Positions 1-7,502 of a stretch of DNA of 36,965 bases are shown piece by piece; position 1 is the stretch's first letter, and every line of letters begins with the position of its first letter. A program made the position numbers and the translations under genes. The DNA is taken from the NCBI GenBank assembly GCA_964469555.1, contig CAYYAQ010000038.1:1-36965 (forward strand), given 5' to 3'. Under the pieces are notes generated by a model. The model had not been told where the DNA came from. It made no database searches and worked only from the letters and a program-made list of their open reading frames with translations. The stretch comes from CAYYAQ01 sp964469555. Its GTDB lineage: Bacteria; Planctomycetota; UBA1135; UBA2386.

Positions 1-1
1 A

Positions 2-685
2 CGCAACGTGGTCGCCGAGATCAAGGGCACCGACCCGCAGATTGGCGATCAGGTCGTGATGCTCGGCGCCCACTTCGACTCGTGGCACTCTGGTACCGGC
101 GCGACCGACAACGGCTGCGGCAGCGCCGTGATGATGGAGGCGATGCGATTGATCAAGGAGTTGACGAAGGAGACCGGGATGGGCCCCCGACGCACAATCC
201 GCATCGGCCTGTGGAGCGGTGAGGAACAGGGCCTTCTCGGTTCGCGCGCCTACGTGAGCAAGCACTTCGCGGTGCGCGCCGGTCGCGGCGAATCACCGAG
301 CAAGCTTCTCCCCGAACACAAGAAGCTATCCGGCTACTTCAACCTCGACAATGGAACCGGGAAGGTCCGCGGCGTCTACCTTCAGGGCAACGAAGCGATC
401 GCTCCCATCTTCCGTGCGTGGCTGCACCCGTTCTCCGATCTCGGCGCGTCGACGCTGACGCTAAACAACACGGGGGGAACGGATCACCTCGCCTACGACC
501 GCATCGGCTTGCCAGGATTCCAGTTCATCCAGGATCCGGTGGCGTACTCAACGCAAACGCACCACTCCAACATGGACAACTGGGACCACGCGGTCGCGGA
601 TGACCTGAAGCAGGCCGCGACGATCATCGCGTCCTTCGCGTGGCACGCGGCGCAGCGAGACGAGATGCTGCCGCGGAAGAAGTAG
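2..685 (+). CDS. M28-family zinc aminopeptidase/carboxypeptidase, C-terminal part (5' end outside window)
   Basis: The reading frame is already open at base 2 (it reads R-N before the GTG at 8), so the N-terminus lies outside the window. It has the M28 two-zinc layout. Numbering from the GTG at 8, His22 lies in GAHFDS, Asp34 in GATDNG, and the catalytic and metal Glu72-Glu73 in WSGEEQG. An Asp in NLDNGTG and a His in THHSNMD complete the site. M28 enzymes remove residues from peptide ends and are usually exported. The signal peptide that would show this is not visible. The gene is followed 21 bases later by an M24 peptidase and then a hydrolase on the same strand, suggesting a peptide-degradation operon. 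The family is clear; the substrate is unknown. Confidence 0.93.
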   Translation, partial: RNVVAEIKGTDPQIGDQVVMLGAHFDSWHSGTGATDNGCGSAVMMEAMRLIKELTKETGMGPRRTIRIGLWSGEEQGLLGSRAYVSKHFAVRAGRGESPSKLLPEHKKLSGYFNLDNGTGKVRGVYLQGNEAIAPIFRAWLHPFSDLGASTLTLNNTGGTDHLAYDRIGLPGFQFIQDPVAYSTQTHHSNMDNWDHAVADDLKQAATIIASFAWHAAQRDEMLPRKK

Positions 686-694
686 ACACATGGC

Positions 695-700
695 GGAGGA
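695..700 (+). promoter_or_regulatory. Shine-Dalgarno GGAGGA for the M24 peptidase
   Basis: GGAGGA lies six bases before the ATG at 707, inside the short gap after the M28 stop. It fixes the start of the M24 gene and supports translation from a shared mRNA. It is the only strong Shine-Dalgarno sequence I found ahead of a gene in this window. Confidence 0.75.
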
Positions 701-706
701 CTGGAA

Positions 707-1915
707 ATGACCATTGGAGTCGGAGGATCTGACGCGGGCACCGAGCTCGCCAAACTGAAGTCCGTGCGGGACACCGTGCGCCCGATCGAAGTCGCGGAGC
801 GTCGCAGCCGGACCGGGAAGGCCCAGCAGCTGATGCGCGAACAAAACATCGGCGCGCTGTGGCTCGACGCTTCGACGAGCCTGCGGTACTTCACCGGCCT
901 GAGGTTGCACCACAGTGAGAGGTTGCACGGGGCGGTCCTGCCCGCCGAGGGCGAGTTGGTCTACATCAGCCCGGCTTTCGAAGAAGCCAAGCTGCGCGCG
1001 TCGCTGGTGCTCGGCGATCAGATACGCACGTGGGAAGAACACGAAAATCCTACGCGGCTCGTCATGGACACGATTCGTGCGTCGTCCGACGGCACGATCG
1101 CCCTCGACGAGACGACGCCATTCTTCACGTTCGATGGACTCCGCAAAGCCGACCCGGACGCGACATTTGTCGACGGCAGCTGCATCACCGCCGGCTGTCG
1201 GATGTTCAAGTCGGAGAACGAGATCGCGCTCATGCAAGTCGCGATGTCGCTCACGCTCGAAGTCCACGAGGCCACCGCCCGTATCCTGCGCGAGGGAATC
1301 ACGACGACCGAGGTCGCGGAGTTCATCGCGGAGGCACACACGCGCATGGGCGTCGACGGACCGATGAGTTTCATCATCGTACTGTTCGGCGAACCGACTG
1401 CGTACCCCCACGGCGTCGCCTACCCGCAAACCCTGGCGAAGGGCGACATGGTGCTGATCGACGTCGGCGCGACCATCGACGGCTACCAGTCGGACATCAC
1501 GCGCAGCTACGTCTTCGGCGAACCGTCAGAACGCCATCGCGAAATCTGGAACCTCGAGAAAGCCGCCCAAGCCGCTGCATTCGAGGCCGCGCAGGTGGGC
1601 GTGCCGTGCGGTAGGGTCGACGACGCGGCGCGCGCGGTGATCGAGACCGCGGGTCTCGGTCCCGACTACGCAGTCCCGGGACTCCCCCACCGCACGGGAC
1701 ACGGCATCGGTCTCGACGGCCACGAATGGAGCTACCTCGTGAAGGGCAATGAGACTCCTCTCGCCCCTGGCATGTGCTTCTCGAACGAACCGATGATCTG
1801 CATCTACGGCGAGTTCGGCGTACGGCTCGAAGACCACTTCTACATGACCGCGGATGGGCCGCGCTGGTTCACCGAACCCAGCCACAGCATCGACGATCCG
1901 TTCGGCGGCAAATAG
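707..1915 (+). CDS. M24 metallopeptidase, Xaa-Pro aminopeptidase/dipeptidase-like
   Basis: This 402-residue protein has the creatinase-like N-domain (about 25-165) and the pita-bread M24 catalytic domain (about 170-395). All five expected metal ligands are visible: Asp252 in IDVGA, Asp263 in SDITR, His332 in GHGIG, Glu361 in SNEP and Glu375 in RLED. These enzymes cleave peptides with proline in the second position and use two Mn or Co ions. No signal peptide is seen, so it is probably cytoplasmic. The ATG at 707 has a good Shine-Dalgarno sequence. It lies between the M28 peptidase and the hydrolase on one strand, fitting a role late in peptide breakdown. Aminopeptidase versus dipeptidase (PepQ-like) activity cannot be decided from sequence. 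Confidence 0.93.
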   Translation: MTIGVGGSDAGTELAKLKSVRDTVRPIEVAERRSRTGKAQQLMREQNIGALWLDASTSLRYFTGLRLHHSERLHGAVLPAEGELVYISPAFEEAKLRASLVLGDQIRTWEEHENPTRLVMDTIRASSDGTIALDETTPFFTFDGLRKADPDATFVDGSCITAGCRMFKSENEIALMQVAMSLTLEVHEATARILREGITTTEVAEFIAEAHTRMGVDGPMSFIIVLFGEPTAYPHGVAYPQTLAKGDMVLIDVGATIDGYQSDITRSYVFGEPSERHREIWNLEKAAQAAAFEAAQVGVPCGRVDDAARAVIETAGLGPDYAVPGLPHRTGHGIGLDGHEWSYLVKGNETPLAPGMCFSNEPMICIYGEFGVRLEDHFYMTADGPRWFTEPSHSIDDPFGGK

Positions 1916-1926
1916 CCCCGCCCGCC

Positions 1927-2844
1927 ATGACCGACCCCACGACTCCTACAGCCGAGCCGAGGTCCGGGCGACGAAGAAGGTGGCTGCGGCGCGCGGTGAT
2001 CGCGCTCGTCACGCTCATCGTCCTCGGACTGGTCGGTTCCTGGATCATCGGTGGACGATTGATCGCGCCGGTTCCCCGGTCCATCGACACGTTGCCCGCG
2101 GGCCTGCCAGCCGAGGAGGTCGTCTTCGATTCGGCGTCGGGCAGTTCGATCCACGGCTGGTTCGCCCCGGGTCGCGAGAAGCAGGGAGCTGTCGTATTGC
2201 TGCACGGACTCCGCGGCGATCGCCGCGCGATGTTGGGGCGCATGCGATTCCTGCACGCCGCCGGGTACGCGACGCTGAGCATCGATTTTCAGGGCCACGG
2301 GGAGAGTAGGGGCGAGCAGCTCACCTTCGGACACCTCGAAGCACACGACGCCCGTGCCGCGATCAACTATGTGCGGAAGCGGCTGCCGGACGTCAAGATC
2401 GCGGTGATCGGAGAATCGCTCGGCGGCGCCGCGTGCCTGCTCGGCGAGGGCAATCCGAACGCGGACGCGTACATCTTCGAGCTGGTCTTCCCGGACCTGC
2501 ACCAGGCGATCGTCAACCGCATCGGGATGTTCATCGGCGCCTGGCCAGCCGCAGTCGCCACTCCATTTCTCACGCTCCAGTGCGAATTCCGACTCGACGT
2601 GGACATCGACGCGATGCAACCGATCGACACCATCGCCGGAATCGACGCGCCGGTCTTCGTGATCGGCGGAGAACTAGACGACCGAACGCCCCCCGAAGAG
2701 ACGACGAGCCTGTTCGACGCGGCTGAAGAGCCAAAGGAACTGTGGATCGTCCCGGGCGCCGCACACCGGAACCTGCACGCTCATGCCGGTGCGGAGTACG
2801 AGCGACGCATCCTGGCTTTCTTGACGTTGCACCTCTCACGTTGA
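1927..2844 (+). CDS. Membrane-anchored alpha/beta hydrolase
   Basis: The frame is open further upstream, but the ATG at 1927 gives a 305-residue protein that starts 11 bases after the M24 stop. Residues 14-22 are Arg-rich and are followed by one membrane segment (about 23-45), giving a cytoplasm-in anchor with the enzyme outside. The fold is alpha/beta hydrolase, with oxyanion-loop HGLRGDR at 93-99, nucleophile Ser164 in GESLGG, probable acid Asp251 in GELDD-RTP and His280 in GAAH. Members of this group are esterases, peptidases or thioesterases. Position in the operon suggests processing of peptides or esters outside the cytoplasm. The substrate is not predictable. No Shine-Dalgarno sequence is visible. 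Confidence 0.88.
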   Translation: MTDPTTPTAEPRSGRRRRWLRRAVIALVTLIVLGLVGSWIIGGRLIAPVPRSIDTLPAGLPAEEVVFDSASGSSIHGWFAPGREKQGAVVLLHGLRGDRRAMLGRMRFLHAAGYATLSIDFQGHGESRGEQLTFGHLEAHDARAAINYVRKRLPDVKIAVIGESLGGAACLLGEGNPNADAYIFELVFPDLHQAIVNRIGMFIGAWPAAVATPFLTLQCEFRLDVDIDAMQPIDTIAGIDAPVFVIGGELDDRTPPEETTSLFDAAEEPKELWIVPGAAHRNLHAHAGAEYERRILAFLTLHLSR

Positions 2845-2903
2845 CGCCGCCGAAACTCAACGCGGCGACGAGGGCACTTCTCGGCATCAAGAAGTAGCGC
2901 GGA

Positions 2904-3977
2904 CTACTTGAAACGTTTCGTCAGCTTCGACTCGATGCCGTCCTTGTGCACCATGAAGGACAGCATCTTCGCCATCAGGTAGTTGGTCGAGATCATCCGG
3001 TGACCCTTGAACGGGCCGCGCTGCCCGATCGAGTCCTTGGTCAAGTAGAAGGTCCGTCCGTCCTTGTGTCGCGCGATGCCGACGATGTGCATCAGGTGGT
3101 CATCGGTCGTCGAACGATCGTCGAACATCTTCTGGCGCATCTTGTCCGTGATCGCGCCCGTCTTCTCCTGCAACTTCGGCATGGTCCAGACGTAGCCCCG
3201 CGTGGTCGGCTCGCTGACATCGATGTCGACCGCCACGGTGAAGCCCTTGCGCACCGCGTGGTCCAGGGCCTTCATCATCGTCGCGATCGGCACGTTCCAG
3301 TAGCCCTGGTGTCGCATCCAGTTATCGGGCACGAGCAACTCCGCGGTCTTCCAGAACCGTTGCCCTTCGAGTGACATGATCTGGCAGTAGTCCTCGGACT
3401 TGATCTTCAGGACCTTGCGGGCGTATTCCTTCGGAGTCACGTTCTTGCCGTGAACCTCGATCGCGTCGGGGACGGGACCGAGGTAGCCCTCCAGCATACC
3501 CCGCACCGCCGACTCCCACTTCTGGCTCGGTCGTGGACTCTTCGCCACCTTCTCGACGACAATCTTCAGCAGATCGACCATCTCGCCGTGGTTGTGTCCC
3601 TTGTCACCCTCGCACAAGCCCGTGAAGGCAGCCTGCGGCACAACGCCGTACTTGTCGATCAAGTACATCACGTCGTGGCAGAGCCCGCCTTCGTCGAACT
3701 GCGTCTTGCCGTGCAGCCGCACGTAGCGCCGCGCCTTCTCGATGTAGGCGTAGTACACGGTGTGGATCTCGGAGAGATTCACGGGCGCGCCGTGCAGCCG
3801 CTCGAGCTCGGACTCGACGAACGACGTGGTCGCGAACGACCAGCACGTTCCGGTCCGACCCTGGGAGACCGACGGCAGCCGTGGGTGTTCGACTTCGATC
3901 TTGAAGCCCCCCTTCTGACCGGGGAGAGATCCCAGAAACAAGAACAACGAGATCGCGACAGACAGGCTCTTGGTCAT
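2904..3977 (-). CDS. Exported papain-like (C1, bleomycin hydrolase-type) cysteine peptidase with altered triad
   Basis: The ATG at 3977 gives 357 residues with a signal peptide (residues 1 to about 21, hydrophobic SVAISLFLFLG). A longer in-frame extension to 4109 has no protein character. Oxyanion Gln39 and nucleophile Cys45 sit in QGRTGTCWSF, and His294 is in DDHLMHIVG. The third catalytic residue, Asn in the usual K/E-NSWG motif, is Asp315 here in KDSIG, and the conserved Trp is Ile. A spacing of about 250 residues between Cys and His matches the C1B/bleomycin hydrolase group better than papain. The Asn-to-Asp change may lower or alter activity. It converges on the hydrolase gene with 59 bases between stops. 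Confidence 0.85.
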   Translation of the reverse strand: MTKSLSVAISLFLFLGSLPGQKGGFKIEVEHPRLPSVSQGRTGTCWSFATTSFVESELERLHGAPVNLSEIHTVYYAYIEKARRYVRLHGKTQFDEGGLCHDVMYLIDKYGVVPQAAFTGLCEGDKGHNHGEMVDLLKIVVEKVAKSPRPSQKWESAVRGMLEGYLGPVPDAIEVHGKNVTPKEYARKVLKIKSEDYCQIMSLEGQRFWKTAELLVPDNWMRHQGYWNVPIATMMKALDHAVRKGFTVAVDIDVSEPTTRGYVWTMPKLQEKTGAITDKMRQKMFDDRSTTDDHLMHIVGIARHKDGRTFYLTKDSIGQRGPFKGHRMISTNYLMAKMLSFMVHKDGIESKLTKRFK

Positions 3978-4370
3978 CGATTGCACGGCGCACACCGGGT
4001 AGTGGTCAGGTTGGACCGGGAATTGGAACATCTTCGCGCCGATTTGCAAACCACCATCGGTGGGCCACCGATTCCGACGCGACGCACCCCGTTGGCGCCA
4101 AGGGTCCATTGAACCGGATGATGGGATTGACCCACCACGTCATACTCGTGAACCCGGACGGACCGGGGGTCGAGTGGAACACGCACGTTCGCTTGGCGGC
4201 CAGGTCGTTCGTGGCTGTTCTATTCGCTGATCCACATCTGGAACGTGGCTCCCGTAGAGTTGTCGTTCGAGGAGAGGATCCGGTTCTTCTTCCGCCTGTT
4301 TGGGTTGGTGTGAGGACGAAAGCCCGGGTCAGCGGCTGTCGGAATCCCCGTAAACTCAATACAAACGGGG
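3978..4370. other. Region between divergent genes, with one short coding-like stretch
   Basis: These 393 bases separate the papain-like gene (minus) from the small exported protein at 4371 (plus). No complete gene is evident. Positions 4118-4313 show GC3-rich codon use split over two frames and are listed separately. A TACAAA hexamer at 4360-4365, five bases before the ATG at 4371, is a weak -10 candidate. I found no terminator or repeat. Confidence 0.5.
4118..4313 (+). pseudogene. Possible short protein of about 60 residues, frameshifted
   Basis: The first half (from ATG 4118) reads MMGLTHHVILVNPDGPG in the frame of position 4118. The second half, up to the TGA at 4311, reads well one base over, with WLFYSLIHIWNVAP and FEERIRFFFRLFGLV. 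Both halves use mostly G or C in third position, like the real genes here, while each is poor in the other frame. A single-base change around 4195-4215 would join them into a protein of roughly 62 residues with a hydrophobic, aromatic C-terminus. I do not recognise the family. It could be a real small gene with a consensus error, a decayed gene, or chance. Confidence 0.3.
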
Positions 4371-4831
4371 ATGACCGACCCCCGATCCACGTGGACGATC
4401 CCGGCGCTCCTGCTGGTGCTCACGCCCGCCGTCTCGGGGCAGAAGGTCCTCAAGGACCAGACAGCACTCTTGCGTCAGAGCCCAAATCACTTCGCCACGG
4501 TGGTTCAGACGGACACGAAGAACCACATGGTCGAACTTCAGGTCGAGGGGAAGAAGGGAACCGGGCGCGCATCTTCGTGATCGCCGACGAGATCTCCGAA
4601 CAGGAGATCCACGGGCTGCCGTACGAAGTGACAGGAGCGGACGCCGCCAAGAAGAGGGTGTTCTTGCGGCGCAAATACGGCAGGGAGACCAAGACTCTCG
4701 ACCTCGACGCCTCGATCACGGTCGCGACCCAAGGTGACCTGATCGACAAGGGGGTGAAGGACAAGGACATCCTCGCGGAGCTACGAAAGACGCGAGGCCT
4801 CATGTGCCTCAAGCCACACTTGCTGCGCTGA
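4371..4831 (+). pseudogene. Small exported protein of unknown function, frameshifted near 4550-4570
   Basis: From ATG 4371 the frame encodes a signal peptide (WTIPALLLVLTPAVSGQ) and continues to about QVEGKKG, then hits TGA at 4578. Starting at about 4559, the frame one base back carries a coherent continuation (ARIFVIADEISEQ to PHLLR) ending at 4831. Joined by a one-base correction in the G/A-rich stretch 4547-4565, the product would be about 153 residues, with an exported, charged, probably beta-rich domain. The two halves meet exactly, with no residues obviously missing. That suggests either a recent frameshift or a sequencing/assembly indel. Programmed slippage is less likely because no clear slippery heptamer is present. 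I do not recognise the family. Confidence 0.6.
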
Positions 4832-4843
4832 ACGACGAGGCTC

Positions 4844-5929
4844 TCAGCCGCGTTTCCACAGGTCGATCGGTTTTTGGATGCCGCTGGCGTCGAACGGGAG
4901 TTCGATCTTGCGGCCGATCCCGGCGGATGCGTACGCCGCGAAGAGCACTTCGAGGACGGCGCGGGCGTCCTCGCCCGTGACCATCGGCTGCTTGTCGTTC
5001 TGTACGCAGTCGACGAAATGCGCCATCTCCTGGTGAAAACCGTAGTTCCACTCCTCCTCGTAGACCGTGAAGGTCCAGCCCTTTGACGATCCGGCCTTCT
5101 CGACCGCGTAGCCGTAGCCCTGTGTCGAATAGGTCGTGAGCGCATTGCCGTGCAGCAGATCCGCGTACGCGACGCCCTTCGATCCGTGCACCTCGGCCCG
5201 GTCGTCCATGCCGCCGAGCTTCGTCCAACTCTCCTCGATCATCCCGGTGACGCCGTTCTCGAACTCCAGAATGATGATCGCGTTGTCATCACCTTCTGTC
5301 TTGTCGCCGTGCACGCTGGTCGTCATGTGCGCGTAGACCGACTTGATCTTCGGGCGGTCGAGCATCCAACGACAGAACTCGATGCCGTGGCAACCCATAT
5401 CCATCGCGACACCGCCGCCAGAACGGTTGACGTCCCAGAAGTGCGGGGCGTGCGGACCATCGTGTTTCTCCGATTGCTTGACCAACGTCGGGCTCCCGAG
5501 CGCACCCTCGTCGAGAAGTTGCTTCAAGCGGACGTACTTCGGCGCGAACAGGATCTCCTCCGCGTACATCAGTTTGACGTTCGCCGCGCGGCACGCCTCG
5601 ATCATCGTGTCGGCCTCGGCCATGTTCAGGCACATCGGCTTCTCGAGCATGATGTGCTTGCCTGCCGCCGCAGCATCCACCGTCAACTCGCAGTGCACGT
5701 GGTTCGGCGCGCCGATGACGACCATGTCGAGGTCGTCCATCGCGAGCATGTCGCGGTGATCGGTGAAGCAGTTCGGGATATCGAACTCCTGACCAAACCG
5801 CTCCGCGTTGCCAGGAGTAGGGGAGCTCACCGCCATACTCCGAGCGTGCGCGCAGTGCGCGAGCGAACGGGCATGGATGGTCGAGATAAACTGCGAGCCG
5901 ATGAGGCCGACGTTGACGGGCTTGGACAT
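4844..5929 (-). CDS. Gfo/Idh/MocA-family NAD(P)-dependent oxidoreductase
   Basis: A 361-residue protein with an N-terminal Rossmann domain (NVGLIGSQF at 6-14), the family's EKP motif (Glu96-Lys97-Pro98, where Lys is catalytic) and a conserved DMGCHGIEF stretch (177-185) carrying His181. The family oxidises or epimerises sugars, inositols or other polyols. The substrate cannot be read from sequence. I chose the ATG at 5929 over an in-frame TTG at 5956 because the Rossmann strand starts directly after it and a purine-rich GAAGAAA precedes it. There is no signal peptide, so it is cytoplasmic. It converges on the preceding small gene with 12 bases between stops. Confidence 0.9.
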   Translation of the reverse strand: MSKPVNVGLIGSQFISTIHARSLAHCAHARSMAVSSPTPGNAERFGQEFDIPNCFTDHRDMLAMDDLDMVVIGAPNHVHCELTVDAAAAGKHIMLEKPMCLNMAEADTMIEACRAANVKLMYAEEILFAPKYVRLKQLLDEGALGSPTLVKQSEKHDGPHAPHFWDVNRSGGGVAMDMGCHGIEFCRWMLDRPKIKSVYAHMTTSVHGDKTEGDDNAIIILEFENGVTGMIEESWTKLGGMDDRAEVHGSKGVAYADLLHGNALTTYSTQGYGYAVEKAGSSKGWTFTVYEEEWNYGFHQEMAHFVDCVQNDKQPMVTGEDARAVLEVLFAAYASAGIGRKIELPFDASGIQKPIDLWKRG

Positions 5930-6005
5930 GGTTTCTTCGTTGGTGTTGTAACCCAATGCCCGGCCTGGGCCACGCTCGAGTAAGGCATCCCCAGCGACCC
6001 TCTGC

Positions 6006-6011
6006 TACAAT
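6006..6011 (+). promoter_or_regulatory. Candidate -10 element TACAAT
   Basis: TACAAT is one base from the TATAAT consensus and would start an mRNA with a leader of about 28 bases before the ATG at 6046. No convincing -35 was found. Confidence 0.4.
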
Positions 6012-6045
6012 CGCAGGTCACCTGCCGCCGAATCGGTGTCTCACC

Positions 6046-6483
6046 ATGAGAATCATTTCTCTCGTCGCTGCCGCCGTGCTCATCGCCGCATCGTTAACCG
6101 CGCAGAGGATCAGCCCCTGCCAATTCACACGCATCGACCCGACGTGCGGACCGATCTACACCGGCGTCGACCGCGTCCTCGCGAGTCGGAACAGCTCAGT
6201 TCACATGTTCATGTTGAACGTGACCAAGGCGCCGGCAAACGCACCGGGCGTCCTCGCCTTCAGCATGAAGCAGGTCAAGATCGCCTTCCCCGGCACCAAG
6301 TGTCTCCTGTTGGTCGATCCGATGGCACTGCTCCTCCTACCGTTCAACGCGAACGCACAAGGAGCGGCCCAGCTCCGGTTCACGGTCATGGGGACGCTCA
6401 AGGGCGCCGTATTCTCACAGGCAGCGCACGACAGGAGTGGCTCGCCCGTGATGAGCAACGGGCAGAAGATCACCTGCCGCTAG
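6046..6483 (+). CDS. Small secreted protein consisting of a tail-type domain
   Basis: The ATG at 6046 gives 145 residues with a clear signal peptide (RIISLVAAAVLIAASLTAQ). An upstream in-frame start at 5956 would bury it and is rejected. The mature part resembles the domain found at the C-terminus of the FG-GAP remnant (19444-19677) and the BPL_N protein. Shared features are a Cys after a short strand (GTKCLLLVDP), a later L-K/R/V-G turn followed by a Gln, and a terminal SNG-x-x-I. Here the domain stands alone. Its function is unknown; in my experience it ends many planctomycete surface proteins. Four Cys in the mature chain could form disulfides. The 3' end overlaps the convergent lipoprotein gene by 14 bases. 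Confidence 0.75.
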   Translation: MRIISLVAAAVLIAASLTAQRISPCQFTRIDPTCGPIYTGVDRVLASRNSSVHMFMLNVTKAPANAPGVLAFSMKQVKIAFPGTKCLLLVDPMALLLLPFNANAQGAAQLRFTVMGTLKGAVFSQAAHDRSGSPVMSNGQKITCR

Positions 6484-7425
6484 ATACCGAAGTCCTGCGT
6501 CGCCTCACTTCTCCCTCGAGGTCCGCGCCGTCGTAGAAATACAACTCACCGCGCACGACGGCGCACGCGCCCGGTGCAAGATCAGGGAATCGCGGGTTGG
6601 AGTGCATGCACGGGCATCGACCGTTGTTCCACACCGCGCCGTCATCCCACCGCGTGACGACATGGCGTTTCCCATCGTCGGAGCGGCAGGCGACGGTCGT
6701 GCCAACCGTGACCTTGTTGTCGTTCGTCTGTGCGTTGAATCCGCGGGCGCCTTTGAGCATGACGCAGACTTGAGTGCCGAGACCCGTGATCGTCCGGTCG
6801 CTGCCGTTCTTCATCGTGAGCGTCATCACCACGCGGTCGGCGCGCGGCTCGACGCGGGCGCCGAACTCAACGCCGTTGGGCAGGCGGCGGTGAAACTCGA
6901 GGACCCCGTCCGCTCCCCGTGTCCAATCGATCCGATCAAGCTCCACCGATGCCTTGTCCCAGTGCGTCGGGATGTGAGTGTGGGCGAGGTACAGGAGTTC
7001 TCGCCGACCGTGATGGTTCCACCACAACGCCTCCGGTAGATCGACAACGACGTACGAACGCGGATCCCACGGCGTGAAGATGCTCACCTTGGTCCCGCGG
7101 TGCGGATCGATCGCGCCATCGAGGAATCCGATCCGCGGATGGCGGCCACCAGGATAGGGAAGGACCTTGATCGCCGCGCCGCGCGTCCCCCTCGACGCCT
7201 CCCTTCTCACGCCGTGCGCCGCGAGAAGCGCGGGGACATCCGCGGCGTCTTTCCCGAGCACACGCGCGATCTCTTCGTCTGTGTAGCCGTGGTGCACGGC
7301 CATGTTGTCCACCCAAAACTCCTGATGTGACGTGCAGCCCGCGCTTCCGAATACGGCGAGAATGAGGGCNNNNNNNNNNGGGCTCGAGGTGCAACACTGG
7401 CGCCAAATCCGTGGGGTTTCTTCAT
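6470..7425 (-). CDS. Predicted lipoprotein of unknown function, interrupted by the assembly gap
   Basis: The body encodes a signal peptide core LILAVFGSAG followed by a lipobox Cys (SAGC), then about 290 residues of globular protein without a known motif. A segment around FGARVEPRADRVVMTLTMKNGS looks like a beta-sandwich. The 5' end crosses the N-run. Two starts are possible. GTG 7438 is in frame if exactly ten bases are missing. ATG 7425 (MKKPHGFGAS) is a far better lipoprotein start but needs the missing length to be 2 modulo 3. I prefer ATG 7425, since ten Ns is a conventional placeholder. It overlaps the convergent gene at 6483 by 14 bases. Confidence 0.7.
7370..7379. other. Assembly gap (10 N)
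   Basis: Ten consecutive N bases lie within the signal-peptide region of the lipoprotein gene. The real missing length is unknown. The reading frame of the neighbouring ATG suggests that it is not ten. Confidence 0.99.
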
Positions 7426-7502
7426 GACTCGCTTGCACCTCGTACCTCCCTCAGGGCGGACCAGCTACGATAGCACGCCCCCGAGACCAGGATCCCCACG
7501 AC

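Noticed and set aside
548..1429. 293-residue minus-strand open frame
   Set aside because: It lies antisense to the M24 peptidase and the M28 end, has no family motif, and is Arg/Asp-rich as expected from a GC-rich antisense frame.
2845..2867. Six-pair inverted repeat after the hydrolase stop
   Set aside because: CGCCGC pairs with GCGGCG over an 11-base loop, but there is no T-run, so a terminator is not supported.
4006..4359. Minus-strand frame across the region between the papain-like gene and the small exported protein
   Set aside because: It shows no signal peptide or motif, overlaps plus-strand stretches with better codon bias, and shares bases with the divergent promoter region.
4541..4570. 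Programmed frameshift in the small exported protein gene
   Set aside because: No slippery heptamer and no downstream stem are evident; an indel explains the two frames more simply.
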